Shown piece by piece: positions 1 through 9,378 of a stretch of 29,593 nucleotides of DNA (the stretch's first letter is position 1; every line of letters begins with the position of its first letter). The stretch is taken from assembly GCA_043742785.1 (NCBI GenBank), contig JAYTXU010000004.1, positions 1-29,593 of the forward strand. Direction: 5' to 3'. Position numbers and translations under genes: made by a program. The notes under the pieces were generated by a model. It was given only the letters and a program-made list of their open reading frames with translations. It had not been told where the DNA came from and did no database searches. Origin of the DNA: JACQCF01 sp043742785. Lineage in GTDB: Bacteria > Omnitrophota > Gorgyraeia > Zapsychrales > Fredricksoniimonadaceae.

Positions 1-3000
1 TTAATGTTAATGCTTCCGCTCCAACGGCAATAGTTCCTTGGAGTTGTAATGCAGCTCCTGCTGCTACACTTACTCCTCCAGCGGTTGTTCCCGTTGCTAG
101 AGCATCTTGAATATTAAGTACACCCACACTAACCGCGGTTGCTCCAGTATAATCTCCAGCTGCACTGACAATTAATGTTCCTGCTCCATCTTTAATCAAG
201 GTTCCTGCTGTCGAAGTATTAATCCCCGTTGTCGCTATCGTCGTATTTCCCGCACCACCTACCGTCAAGGCTAAACCTAACCCAGTCACTCCACCATTAA
301 AAGTTGTCGTATTAAGATCAACATTAATTCTCGAAGAAGTATTAAGAACAACCCCTCCTGCCCATGTGGTTGTTCCAGAAATACTTCTAAATGCTCCATC
401 AGCCGCAATACCTGTTCCATTTAAAGTTAAAGTTTCATTTCCAACGGTAAGTGATCCTTGAACTTGTAACGCAGCTCCTGCTGTTACACTCACTCCTCCG
501 GCAGTTGTTCCTGTGGCTGTATTGTTCTGAATATTTAAAACACCCACACTGATAGTAGTGGCACCTGTGTAGGTATTAGCACTAGTAATTGTTACTGTAC
601 CCGCTGTTGTCTTAGTCAAGGCCACAGCCCCAGCCAAAATACCACTGATCGTTCCGCTTTGGACTGCATACGAAGTGCCTGTTAAAGTTCCCGTTGAACC
701 TGAGATCGTCCCGCTAGTTAGAGTAACTGTGCCAGCTGTTGAAGTAGATGTGGCTATATTAAATGTTCCCCCTGAAACGGTTAACCCTCCGGTCAATGTT
801 TGAGCAGCATTATTAGAAGCGTAGGTTCCCCCTGAAACGGTGGTCAAACCTGTAACCCCATTTGTATTACCATTAGCATCAAAAGTTCCTGCACTCACCA
901 TCAACGCTCCCGCTACCACCTTAGCTGCTCCCAGTTGATAAATATCCGCGCTATCTGTTGAAGCTATCGTTAAATTAAAGTAATCCGTAGCACCAAAATC
1001 TTTAATCGTATAGGTATCCGCAGCGGCATCTCCATCACCCACATATTTAAACGTCCCGTTCGCTATATCCTGCGTCAATCCCGTTATGGTCTCAGAGCCT
1101 TGCAACTGAACGGTGCCATTATTATTTGAGAATGTAGCTCCGGTCATCGTCCAGCTGAAAGTATTAAGATCAAATGTTCCTGCAGAATTAGTAAAAGCAT
1201 TTGTTACTGTTTGATTAGTAGTAACCAGCTGTAATGTCCCTGCAGCATTGTGAGTCACGTTATATAAGCTGTCCCCTCCAGTATCAAGTGTCTGTGTTCC
1301 AGCAGCTGCATTAAATACTAGAGTACTTGTATTGGCTGTGAAGGTTGCTGCTACTGCCTCGTACCACGCTGCACCAGTGCTTGTGACGGTAATTGTGTTG
1401 TTACCCGCATTCACTGTTCCAGCTGTCTGATTATAGGTGCCAACAGAAATTGCCGTTGCATTCGTCAATGTGGTAGCGCCACTAGAAGTATAATTTAAGG
1501 CTCCTGATACTGTAAAAGCTGCGTTGAGTGTCATTGTTGCGGAACCTTGGATGGTTAGATCTCCGGCAATGACTGTAACACCTGTCATTGTTTTGGCTCC
1601 ACTATTACTTAACTTAAGACCATCATATGATATTGCTTTAACCGTCTGCGTTCCTGCAAAATTATAATCGACGATGTTTCCAACATCTGTAGCCGTAAGC
1701 ACCGTAATTCCAACAGCTCCTGTAAAACCTATATTCAATACCCCGGTGGCCCCGTTGGTTAATCCACCTGTTCCCGTTAAGCTTGTTGGTACCGTTAAAG
1801 TCCCATTATTAGTCAGAACTAGTCCTACTCCTGTGACGACAACATTACTGATTGTTATTGTTCCTGTTCCTGAAAGTGCTTGTGCATTCGTGTTAAAGGT
1901 ATAATTTCCGGTACCCGCCGGGGTGAACGTACCATTATTAATAATTCCTCCCCTAAACGTAAAATTCTCATTACTGGAAACTCCCCAAGTTCCACCATTA
2001 TTAATGGTCACCTGACCGACAAATACTGGAGCTCCTGTCGTGCTGGTATCATCATAGGTGCCCGTTATAGATGTCGCACCACTCACAGTGATCGTTTTAT
2101 TATTACCGTCGAGAGTCCCTAAGTCGATATTTAAAGTAACAACGGCAACAGTGTCCGTCATTGTTGCCGTACTCCCTCCACCTTTATTTATTGTTAAAAT
2201 GTTGTAATCTTTCAAATTAACATTTTGCGCAGCTGCACCGTTGTATTCAATTGTTCCTGTTCCAGGAGTTACTGTCCCTAAATTAGTAACAGTAATGGTT
2301 CCTCCCAGTTTAAAAAGCCCTCCATTAGTCATGGTAATATGGCCTTTGTTGCCGCCGCCAGCCGCCCCAACTGTTAATGTCCCGCTGATCGTAAGCACAC
2401 TCGCCGCATTGAATACTAAAGTAGCAGCTCCAGCTCCAGTAGCAATGTTCAAACTTGTTGCTGCACCACTGGCAATATCTACTGTTACCGTATGTCCACC
2501 AACAATAGTTACCGCATCTCCAGAACCAACTCCTTGAAGGTTATAAGCAATACCCGCATTCGTTGAAGCTGAATTTCCAGTAAATGTCAAATTTAAATTA
2601 TCTGTAATTGTGGCTATCGTTCCAATGGTCACATTTCCTGCGGTTTTTATGATACCCCCAACTCTTACTTCTGTAAGAAATAGAGTTCCAACCCCTACCA
2701 CCGTGGTTGTAGCAATGTTGGTTGTAATTGTTCCCGTACGACCTGTATTAGGCCATGCAGAGGCACTCCAATTTCCAGTACCTGTACTAGAAATGGCCGC
2801 ATCCGTAAATCTGGTCAAGGATTCAAATCCTGACGACTGCCCTGTTCCTGTAAGATCAAGTGATACACCTCGATGTTCTTCTTGGGGAGTAAAACTTGTA
2901 TTAGTAAAATTACCATTTGCATCCGCAATAGCAGACAATTGAATATCTTGTAATCCATCTTGATTAGGATGAATAAGTAGTGAAACTGTTTCTCCTGGCT

Positions 3001-6000
3001 GCCAACCTGAACCCATAATTGTAACAAGCTCTCCAGGTTTATAATCCAGATGATCCGTTGCTAAGCTTGAAGCGTATCCACTTGTTCCATTTGGATCAAG
3101 GATAAATGTCCCTCTTAAACCATTAGGACTGCTTGCATCCACAAACCCATTAAACCAAACACTATCACGACTTAAGGCGGAGACCTGTACAAATCCTCCA
3201 TTACCTCCCTGAGAGCCGCCTTGAACACTTATATGACCCTGATAGATTGTTGTACCATCCGACCAAACAATAACCCTACCTCCGTCTCCATTATTAAGTG
3301 CATCCGCATAAATATAAAAATCTCGGCTGACATAGGTATTAACCGAGTTAGCTGCTGCACCTTTACCCTGAAAATCGCCACCAATTAAAATTGTACCGCC
3401 ACCAGAATATCCTGATGCATTTATTACACCACCAAAAATCTCAACCTGATTACCTAAGAGTTCAATTGAACCACCTTGGCTTCCCATTTGATTATTGGAA
3501 GCATCAATACTACTGCCAGATTCTAGAATCAGATTCCCATTAACGCTATAAAGAGAAATTACTTTACTTATCAAATTCCCATAAATGTGAATATCCGATT
3601 GAGCTTGAATACGAATAGCATCATCTGAGGTTAAGTGTCCGTAGATCGTTGAAGAGTTGGGGCCTGTAATCGTAAGATCGCGTTGGAAAATCAAGGTTCC
3701 GGTATAGGACGATTCAATAGTGAGCCTTCCTATGGAACCTGCGAATGCCAAGTCTAAGATTGAATCTTTGTTAGGATTTGCGTTACTTATGCCGTGATTG
3801 GTGCCGTCGAAGGTGACTATATCTACTGCGGTTGGAGCTGTTCCGGTGTCCCAGTTAGCGCCGGTGGACCAGTTGTTATCACCGCCAGCGCCTACCCAAT
3901 AAGGATCGATGTCCCAATTGGTGTTGTTGCCGAAAGAAGACGTATGTAGTGTGCTTATTGGGGGCCCGCGAATACTCATTGCGTTTCCAACTAAAGCATA
4001 TTCAATATCGTTATGTCCTAAAGAATCGAGCAACCATTGTTGTCCTTGATTTAAAGAATCGATCGTCAATAAATGACCGTAACCTCCTTTCAATGTCAGG
4101 CTATTGATGATCTTGGTTGGAGCTATCGTATCAAACTTAATAGTCTTACCTGGAGCTTCAGAGGTTAAATTGTAAAAGACGTTCACACCCCTGATTTCAG
4201 CAATATTACCGGAAATCAAGGACACGGTGGAAGTTTGAGGATTAAACACCCCTTGATTAACCCAATTAGCAGTGATCTGAAATAATGCGTTGCCCCCGTT
4301 TAAAATGACACCTGAATTAATAATCAATGAACCGGATGATCGTATGTCATTCCCTGAGAAATTCATAGAAGAAGGGTTTAAACCCGCCCAAATGAAGGAC
4401 GGTTTGAAAGCATCCCCTACAACATTAAACACTGCAGGCGCGCCAGCCTGTTTTAAAATCACATCCCCTACCGCCTTGACATTACCAATAGTGTTTTCCC
4501 CGGAACCTTGAATCGTAATATTACCAAAACCTACCGTTGAAATTGTACTAAATCCAGACTGGAAATATGAACCAACACCATCAAAATCATTGTCAGCTAG
4601 TAAATTCAAATCGCCATTGGTGATCGTGATATCAGAATTAACCGTAATATTGTTATTGGCTGCAAAGGTAGTGCTGCCTTTAGCCGTGACTGGAGCATTA
4701 ATAGTGATGTCTTTTAGGGAAGAAATAACCGTTTGAATCGCTACAATATCTAAGGGCGATTCAATATGAATAGGGCCTACGCTTGTAATCTGAATATCTT
4801 GGTCTGAGCTGAAACGGCCAGAAAGCAGAGATGTTCCAACACCCACCAAATTAAGGCTACGCTCAAAGACTAAGGTTCCCGCATAAGAAGTATCTAAGCG
4901 GAGACCTGCAATCGTACCGCCGAAGGCGGAATCGATGATACTGATGCTGTGCTCATCATTATACGAACCACTACTAACAGTCCCTACGTTAACATAATCC
5001 CCAACACCTGGAACAAAACCACCCTCCCAATTCTGTGCATCTGACCAACTATTAGAACTATTTGAACCTAACCAACCTACTTCTGCAAAACTAAAACCAA
5101 TATTACCAAGAGAATTTTGTGTGTGCAGCACAGCTACAGGTGGACCATTGGTGTTCATATTGGTTATATTACGAATATTAGCATAATTGATGTGATAATC
5201 GCCTAAAATGTTCAATTTCGAAGGTATTATTGTACTGCTAGAAGAAATATTGACTAGTTTTCCAAAACCTCCTTGAACGATCAATTTAGTGTTAATAGTC
5301 TGTTCTGCACCCGCATCAAAGGTGACATTCTTAGATATAGATGGAATCACTGGATTTTGAACTGGAGGTAGATAGGCACCTAGCCTATCAAATAAGACAG
5401 GTTTTACATTTCCAGTCTGGAAATATCCAAAACTGAGATTAGGATCTATAACAAGCTTATTAAAGGTGTTGTTTCCTAAAACTCCTGAATCAATTGCCCC
5501 TATTAATACAACGGTCGAATCCTCTGGAATAAAATTACCTGCATTCTGCCAATTATGCCCCAAAGCATAGATTGTATTAGCGGCCTTAACCGTAATTCCA
5601 TAAACAAAGTTTATGGACTGCTCGGCTATGACCTTAGAATCTGGTACTTGAGTAAAGACAGCTTCAGCCCCGCCTGCCTTTAAGATCAAATTACCCGCTG
5701 ATGAAAGATTAGCTAAGACATTTTCTCCTGAACCTTGAATCAAGACATCTCCAGAAGTCGTAGTCTTAATCGTTGTTTGAGAAGCTTGCTGTACAGAGCC
5801 AGTGCCATTTAGATCGCTATCAGCCATAACACTTAAGTTCCCGGCATCGGTCGTTATATCCGCTTTAACTTCAATATTGTTCTGAGCCTTAATACTTGTG
5901 TCACCTTGGGTGATCACAGGAGCATTGATAAGCACGTTATTTCCTGCCTCAAGAGCTACCTTCTGCATACCAGCTTCCACATTCAAAGAGCTGTCAATAG

Positions 6001-6970
6001 TGATATCCTTTGCAGCTTTAATATCTGTATCTCCTTTAATTGCAATAGTATCTGACACTTTAACCGATCCTTCAGTGCTTTCTACTTCCACCTTGGGAGC
6101 CTCCAAGGTTCCTGCAACCTGCACATTTCCGTTAGCAACAATGCGAATAATGCCGTTTTCTTCCACCATGGAGGAGGCTTTGACAGCCCCTGCTTGATTA
6201 ATCACGTTTTCAAAGAGATATTCAACGGTTTGGGCAGCCATGACCACATGGACCGCTTCAACAGTCCCTGAATTAGCCACAGCATCTTTAGTGGTACTGG
6301 ATGCTTTGCCGCTTGTCTTTTCACTAATAGCAACCTGGAGAAGGCCTTGGCTATCAAAGGTAGCTGTGGTTTTGTCGCCTGAATCCAGATGCACGGTACC
6401 GACGGTAGCTTGAATAATCCCTGAATTGTTGACCGAAGAGCCCATTAATACCAGATTCTTAGCCTGAATAGCCCCTTGATTGGAAACCTCGCCATAAGGG
6501 GCATTTTGCGTGTGTTCAAACACGTAATTACTATTAAGGAAGTTATTCGAGGCGATATCTAAACTTGAAACCATGAAATTATGGGCTTGAACGTTAGCCG
6601 AAGGGCCAAAAGCAATACCATTAGGGTTAGTAAAGATCAGATTACCGTTAGCAAACAGGGAGCCAGAGATCAAGCTTTGACTATTACCTATATCACGGCT
6701 GAGTAAAGAAGCATCATTGGAAGGCAAAATAAAATTGACCGATTCGCCTTGAGCAATATTAAAAGAGTTGAAATTGATAATGGTCTTATCTGTTGCTGTA
6801 ATGTTCAGCGTCGAGGAATCAGGGGATTGGAAGGTGGCACTGCCACTTTCCACCTGCCCGCCCTGAGGCAAGGCATAGGCTCTTGGCAGTGTTGACAGAC
6901 TTATAATTAGAAAGAAAGTAAAGGATTTAAATGCTCTGAAAAAGGCTCTTTTTTGAGTTACTCTTTTCAT
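1..6970 (-). CDS. Giant filamentous-haemagglutinin-type exoprotein (TpsA), partial at window edge
   Basis: The frame is open without a stop from the ATG at 6970 to base 1, giving at least 2323 codons with the C-terminus outside the window. Residues 1-34 form a signal peptide (basic start, hydrophobic core, cleavage near AYA-LPQGG). Residues ~35-160 are a haemagglutination-activity/TPS domain with the hallmark NPNGI motif at ~115-120, which targets the protein to its TpsB transporter. The rest is beta-helix-type repeat sequence rich in N, G, T and S. It includes two NxWS..NW modules (~637-660 and ~1025-1042), a Gly-rich FHA block (~1150-1260), an Ig/FN3-like segment (~1311-1374, KPGELVTIMGSGWQPGETV) and autotransporter-type PATR repeats at ~2140-2323. 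An AGAGGA ribosome site lies 10 nt before the start. The partner tpsB is directly upstream. It is probably a surface adhesin or exoprotein; the target is unknown. Confidence 0.93.
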   Translation of the reverse strand, partial: MKRVTQKRAFFRAFKSFTFFLIISLSTLPRAYALPQGGQVESGSATFQSPDSSTLNITATDKTIINFNSFNIAQGESVNFILPSNDASLLSRDIGNSQSLISGSLFANGNLIFTNPNGIAFGPSANVQAHNFMVSSLDIASNNFLNSNYVFEHTQNAPYGEVSNQGAIQAKNLVLMGSSVNNSGIIQATVGTVHLDSGDKTTATFDSQGLLQVAISEKTSGKASSTTKDAVANSGTVEAVHVVMAAQTVEYLFENVINQAGAVKASSMVEENGIIRIVANGNVQVAGTLEAPKVEVESTEGSVKVSDTIAIKGDTDIKAAKDITIDSSLNVEAGMQKVALEAGNNVLINAPVITQGDTSIKAQNNIEVKADITTDAGNLSVMADSDLNGTGSVQQASQTTIKTTTSGDVLIQGSGENVLANLSSAGNLILKAGGAEAVFTQVPDSKVIAEQSINFVYGITVKAANTIYALGHNWQNAGNFIPEDSTVVLIGAIDSGVLGNNTFNKLVIDPNLSFGYFQTGNVKPVLFDRLGAYLPPVQNPVIPSISKNVTFDAGAEQTINTKLIVQGGFGKLVNISSSSTIIPSKLNILGDYHINYANIRNITNMNTNGPPVAVLHTQNSLGNIGFSFAEVGWLGSNSSNSWSDAQNWEGGFVPGVGDYVNVGTVSSGSYNDEHSISIIDSAFGGTIAGLRLDTSYAGTLVFERSLNLVGVGTSLLSGRFSSDQDIQITSVGPIHIESPLDIVAIQTVISSLKDITINAPVTAKGSTTFAANNNITVNSDITITNGDLNLLADNDFDGVGSYFQSGFSTISTVGFGNITIQGSGENTIGNVKAVGDVILKQAGAPAVFNVVGDAFKPSFIWAGLNPSSMNFSGNDIRSSGSLIINSGVILNGGNALFQITANWVNQGVFNPQTSTVSLISGNIAEIRGVNVFYNLTSEAPGKTIKFDTIAPTKIINSLTLKGGYGHLLTIDSLNQGQQWLLDSLGHNDIEYALVGNAMSIRGPPISTLHTSSFGNNTNWDIDPYWVGAGGDNNWSTGANWDTGTAPTAVDIVTFDGTNHGISNANPNKDSILDLAFAGSIGRLTIESSYTGTLIFQRDLTITGPNSSTIYGHLTSDDAIRIQAQSDIHIYGNLISKVISLYSVNGNLILESGSSIDASNNQMGSQGGSIELLGNQVEIFGGVINASGYSGGGTILIGGDFQGKGAAANSVNTYVSRDFYIYADALNNGDGGRVIVWSDGTTIYQGHISVQGGSQGGNGGFVQVSALSRDSVWFNGFVDASSPNGLRGTFILDPNGTSGYASSLATDHLDYKPGELVTIMGSGWQPGETVSLLIHPNQDGLQDIQLSAIADANGNFTNTSFTPQEEHRGVSLDLTGTGQSSGFESLTRFTDAAISSTGTGNWSASAWPNTGRTGTITTNIATTTVVGVGTLFLTEVRVGGIIKTAGNVTIGTIATITDNLNLTFTGNSASTNAGIAYNLQGVGSGDAVTIVGGHTVTVDIASGAATSLNIATGAGAATLVFNAASVLTISGTLTVGAAGGGNKGHITMTNGGLFKLGGTITVTNLGTVTPGTGTIEYNGAAAQNVNLKDYNILTINKGGGSTATMTDTVAVVTLNIDLGTLDGNNKTITVSGATSITGTYDDTSTTGAPVFVGQVTINNGGTWGVSSNENFTFRGGIINNGTFTPAGTGNYTFNTNAQALSGTGTITISNVVVTGVGLVLTNNGTLTVPTSLTGTGGLTNGATGVLNIGFTGAVGITVLTATDVGNIVDYNFAGTQTVKAISYDGLKLSNSGAKTMTGVTVIAGDLTIQGSATMTLNAAFTVSGALNYTSSGATTLTNATAISVGTYNQTAGTVNAGNNTITVTSTGAAWYEAVAATFTANTSTLVFNAAAGTQTLDTGGDSLYNVTHNAAGTLQLVTTNQTVTNAFTNSAGTFDLNTFSWTMTGATFSNNNGTVQLQGSETITGLTQDIANGTFKYVGDGDAAADTYTIKDFGATDYFNLTIASTDSADIYQLGAAKVVAGALMVSAGTFDANGNTNGVTGLTTVSGGTYASNNAAQTLTGGLTVSGGTFNIATSTSTAGTVTLTSGTISGSTGTLTGTSYAVQSGTISGILAGAVALTKTTAGTVTITSANTYTGATTISVGVLNIQNNTATGTTAGGVSVTAGAALQVQGSLTVGNETLTLNGTGIAADGAFRSISGTTTWAGGVVLNTSSRINVDLNTTTFNGGVTGLGLALTVGGAGNTTIATTGINTSTAGTLIKDGAGTLIVSAAGDYTGATAVSVGVLNIQDALATGTTAGGVSVAAGAALQLQGTIAVGAEALTL
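31..580 (-). repeat. Two PATR (autotransporter-associated beta-strand) repeat units inside tpsA
   Basis: Bases ~31-157 and ~451-577 are near-copies about 420 bp (140 codons) apart. Both encode a block of the form SVGVLNIQ-x-ATGTTAGGVSV-x-AGAALQ-QG. The conserved GxLxxxxGxLxL-like rhythm fits the PATR class of passenger repeats. The copies differ mainly at third codon positions, so they diverged under selection on the protein. Confidence 0.75.
3640..5860 (-). repeat. Segmental duplication of about 400 residues inside tpsA
   Basis: The encoded order of motifs occurs twice with a period near 1.2 kb. First comes a block with LxxxADxDxxGxGS followed by IQGSGEN (around 5850 and again around 4610). 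Then comes a NxWS..NW module followed by a YxGTLxFxRxL strand (around 5060 and around 3885). Sequence identity is moderate, so this is an old internal duplication. Confidence 0.7.
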
Positions 6971-7327
6971 GTGCACACCATCCTCTGAAGCAAGTATACC
7001 ACATAAAGAGGCTGCATGTCGGAAACCCAAAATACATAAGTCTATGAAATTAAGCGAGTTTTGTTGCTGCTGAAAAAAGTTTTCGGTATTGTGAAAGGGG
7101 GGGAGGGTTGAAAAAGACTTCCTATGTGCGCTTGAGCACACGTACATGAGGCTCTCCAAAGGAAATTCTAGTCATCGATGGTTTTAAAAATATCATTACA
7201 AAAAATCTCTTCAATTTTTACTTCTTAGATGGAAACTAACCATCTCGCCTGTTGTAAGACACTTATTCTATTACGAATCCCTTATTTTGCAAAAACTTTT
7301 TTAACTTTTTTAATTATCGTCAATAAT
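6971..7327. other. Intergenic region between tpsB and tpsA
   Basis: This 357-bp gap holds a promoter candidate for tpsA near its 3' edge, a run of seven G at 7097-7103, a weak 5-bp hairpin at 7125-7140 and an AT-rich stretch just after the tpsB stop. I found no convincing open reading frame, terminator or known riboswitch core in it. Confidence 0.6.
6993..7017 (-). promoter_or_regulatory. Candidate extended -10 promoter for tpsA
   Basis: On the minus strand TGG-TATACT (-10 at 6998-6993) is preceded at 18 bp by CCGACA, a 4/6 match to the -35 consensus. The predicted start near 6986 coincides with the first base of the AGAGGA ribosome site, so the untranslated leader would be only about 16 nt. 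It suggests tpsA can be transcribed separately from tpsB. It is a visual match only. Confidence 0.5.
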
Positions 7328-9037
7328 TTACGTTCCTGCCTGGAAAGACACATCAAATGTCGACGGTCCTGTACCTCTAATGCGTTTATCACCAACAGGT
7401 AAGCCCCATTCTAATTTCAGATAAAGATTATCTTTTAAATGAATCTTAATTCCTCCACCTATGCTAGATAAAAATTTGCTTCGCCGTTCTCCGTTGCTAG
7501 CCTTAATCAATTTTCCCCCTCCCATGTCAAAGAAAACAAAAGGCTCTACCTGACTCCTAACACTTGTGTCCATTATTTTCCAAGAGGAAGGAATAAAGTA
7601 AGAAGGAAAAACCCACTCCGTGTTCATATTGGCTCCAATATCAGCTAAATAATCACCGGAAGGATATCCTCGAACGGAGTTCATCCCGCCTAGTTGCAAT
7701 TGTTCAGACGAAGGCAATGTGCGCGAGGCCGTCTGAAGTTGAGACCTTATCTGCAGATAACTACCCAAGGGCATTCTCTGGGTACGACTTAAATATTGAG
7801 CATACTTTAAAAAGTAACCTCCAGCTCCCACTCTGCTAGCTAAAGGATTGTTGTGAAAAGAAGAACCTAAAAACTTCTCGGTGCCCATGTTTACTTCCGG
7901 AGAAAAAGTCGTCTGCCCCCACTTATCACTCTTAACAACATCAATACCTACAAAAGGCACCCGCAATCGCTCATCGGTAATTTTAGCTGTTCGTTCTCTC
8001 TTTCTGATATCCTTGATTTTAATCCCTGACCGCAAATTCACTTGGGTTTGCTGGGATAGATACAATTCCCATGAAACATGGGGAGTATAGAACTTCGTCG
8101 TTGTGGTAATATCTGAAGCTCTAAATTCCTCACCTAACCTAGCTTCAAAATAACCCAAATCCACACCAACCTTAGTCCCATTAATCCCCAAGGGCGTTTG
8201 ATAAGATACATACTCCCCAGAAGAAAACGTACTAAAGGTGGCGTTCACCGACAAATTATCGTGACGGCCAGTCAAATTAGAACTGTTAAAAATTACCGAT
8301 CTACGATACCTGCCTGTAAGCCTTGTCCCTTGATTATCCGTGGATACACTCACATGGTGAGGATAGCTTTCTTTGACCTTCAAGGTCACATCGACAATTT
8401 CCGGTTGTTTGCCAGGAGAAAGAATAGCATTCACATTTAAATCCCTATTATCATTCAAACGCATCACATCTTTTTCAATCTCTCCCGTATCCAAGGATTG
8501 CCCTCTAAAGGTATGAAAATATTTAGCAATGGAAGAAGTACTAAACCATTTATTTCCTTCAACATTCAAGTTACCCCTTTTACCTTCGACCACGCGGATC
8601 TCCACCACGCCATTTTTAACATCCTGCGGCGGCAGATACGCAGTAGTCGTCAAATACCCCAAATCTTTATAGACCCTCTTGATCATACGAACAATGACAT
8701 TGATATCCTTAAAATTAACTTTTTTTTCCAAGTAGGGATTCCATGTAAAGTTAAGCTTGGAGGGATCAAAAATGGTTGTACCGGTCAAATGGATTTCCTT
8801 TAACACAAAAGAAACACCCGGCGCTACTTCCTCTTCTTTGTCTTTAAATTCGACAGATGGTTTTGTTTTTTCTTTGTCTTGCGTCCGTTTTTCTACCGAA
8901 TACTCTTGACGGAAACGTTCAGCCTGCGCTTCAAGGCCTTGTCCATCTGGAATAAAAGTAGTATCTGCCTGAGCGTCTTTAAAGAAAATACAAATCAGTA
9001 TGATACCGACTACAAAAATTGTTAAAATTCTTCTCAA
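7328..9037 (-). CDS. Two-partner secretion outer-membrane transporter (TpsB, ShlB/FhaC type)
   Basis: This 569-residue protein would export the adjacent TpsA across the outer membrane. Residues 1-24 are a signal peptide ending DAQA. Residues ~70-150 match a POTRA_2-type domain (RVYKDLGYLTTTAYLPPQ, then a VVEIRVVEG strand). The remainder is a 16-strand Omp85-family beta-barrel. The lid-lock loop motif VRGY is at 455-458 and the protein ends in a beta-strand, as usual for barrels. The length is typical of the family (540-600). Translation must begin at a TTG (9037-9035), because no in-frame ATG lies near the signal peptide; only a weak TAGGT precedes it. The order tpsB then tpsA, on one strand, supports the pairing. 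Confidence 0.93.
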   Translation of the reverse strand: MRRILTIFVVGIILICIFFKDAQADTTFIPDGQGLEAQAERFRQEYSVEKRTQDKEKTKPSVEFKDKEEEVAPGVSFVLKEIHLTGTTIFDPSKLNFTWNPYLEKKVNFKDINVIVRMIKRVYKDLGYLTTTAYLPPQDVKNGVVEIRVVEGKRGNLNVEGNKWFSTSSIAKYFHTFRGQSLDTGEIEKDVMRLNDNRDLNVNAILSPGKQPEIVDVTLKVKESYPHHVSVSTDNQGTRLTGRYRRSVIFNSSNLTGRHDNLSVNATFSTFSSGEYVSYQTPLGINGTKVGVDLGYFEARLGEEFRASDITTTTKFYTPHVSWELYLSQQTQVNLRSGIKIKDIRKRERTAKITDERLRVPFVGIDVVKSDKWGQTTFSPEVNMGTEKFLGSSFHNNPLASRVGAGGYFLKYAQYLSRTQRMPLGSYLQIRSQLQTASRTLPSSEQLQLGGMNSVRGYPSGDYLADIGANMNTEWVFPSYFIPSSWKIMDTSVRSQVEPFVFFDMGGGKLIKASNGERRSKFLSSIGGGIKIHLKDNLYLKLEWGLPVGDKRIRGTGPSTFDVSFQAGT

Positions 9038-9054
9038 TGAATTTATACCTATAT

Positions 9055-9078
9055 GATGTGATTTGTAATTATTACATC
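9055..9078. promoter_or_regulatory. Imperfect inverted repeat upstream of tpsB
   Basis: Two 8-bp arms (GATGTAAT and ATCACATC on the minus strand, one mismatch) flank an 8-nt centre, ending about 18 bp before the tpsB start. It could be an operator or a leader hairpin. No regulator is encoded nearby, so this is tentative. Confidence 0.25.
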
Positions 9079-9251
9079 GCTTATAAAAAATATAAACAGT
9101 CTTCCCTAAATTTATTCTAATTATTGAATTCTAAATTAAATTTAGTAACTAAACAATGATTAGAACAAAAATCTTTAGGAAGAAAGTAACGACCCTCAAA
9201 GCTTCCTGAGTGGAGAATATCTAAAATTCTAAAAATGGAAGGTGATAAAGA

Positions 9252-9324
9252 AGCTGGCGAGAGGAATTGCACCCCCGGCCTGAGCATTACGAATGCCCTG
9301 CTCTACTAACTGAGCTACGCCAGC
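9252..9324 (-). tRNA. tRNA-Thr (anticodon CGT)
   Basis: A 73-nt cloverleaf folds cleanly: acceptor GCTGGCG/CGCCAGC, D-arm GCTC/GAGC with an 8-nt loop, anticodon stem GGGCA/TGCTC, and loop TTCGTAA giving anticodon CGT (codon ACG). The 5-nt variable loop is AGGCC, and the T-stem GGGGG/CCTCT has two G-U pairs. No CCA is encoded and the discriminator is T. The D-loop AGTTAGTA has A at position 18 where G is expected. The T-loop TGCAATT has G at 55 where T is expected, while G19 and C56 are kept. It follows tRNA-Phe by 54 nt and is probably cotranscribed with it. Confidence 0.93.
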
Positions 9325-9378
9325 ATAAGAATTTTGAACCATTATATATGAGAAATTACAGAAGAAGATAAAGAAAAG

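Noticed and set aside
1..2600. Repeated short patterns at the left end as a CRISPR array or tandem repeat locus
   Set aside because: The repeats are degenerate, unequal in spacing and in frame with one long coding sequence; they are protein-level beta-strand repeats.
1674..2942. Several plus-strand open frames of 76-110 codons
   Set aside because: They are antisense to the tpsA frame. Their proline- and valine-rich products are just the complement of its Thr/Gly/Asn-rich codons.
7125..7140. Hairpin TGTGC-6 nt-GCACA as a terminator after tpsB
   Set aside because: The stem has only 5 bp and no T-run follows on the minus strand.
6971..7327. A c-di-GMP riboswitch between tpsB and tpsA, prompted by the PilZ genes
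   Set aside because: I could not find the conserved GEMM core or tetraloop-receptor pattern on the minus strand.
9180..9240. AGGAAG...CTTCCT stem after tRNA-Thr as a terminator
   Set aside because: The loop would be 19 nt with little internal pairing and the following T-run is short, so the support is too weak.
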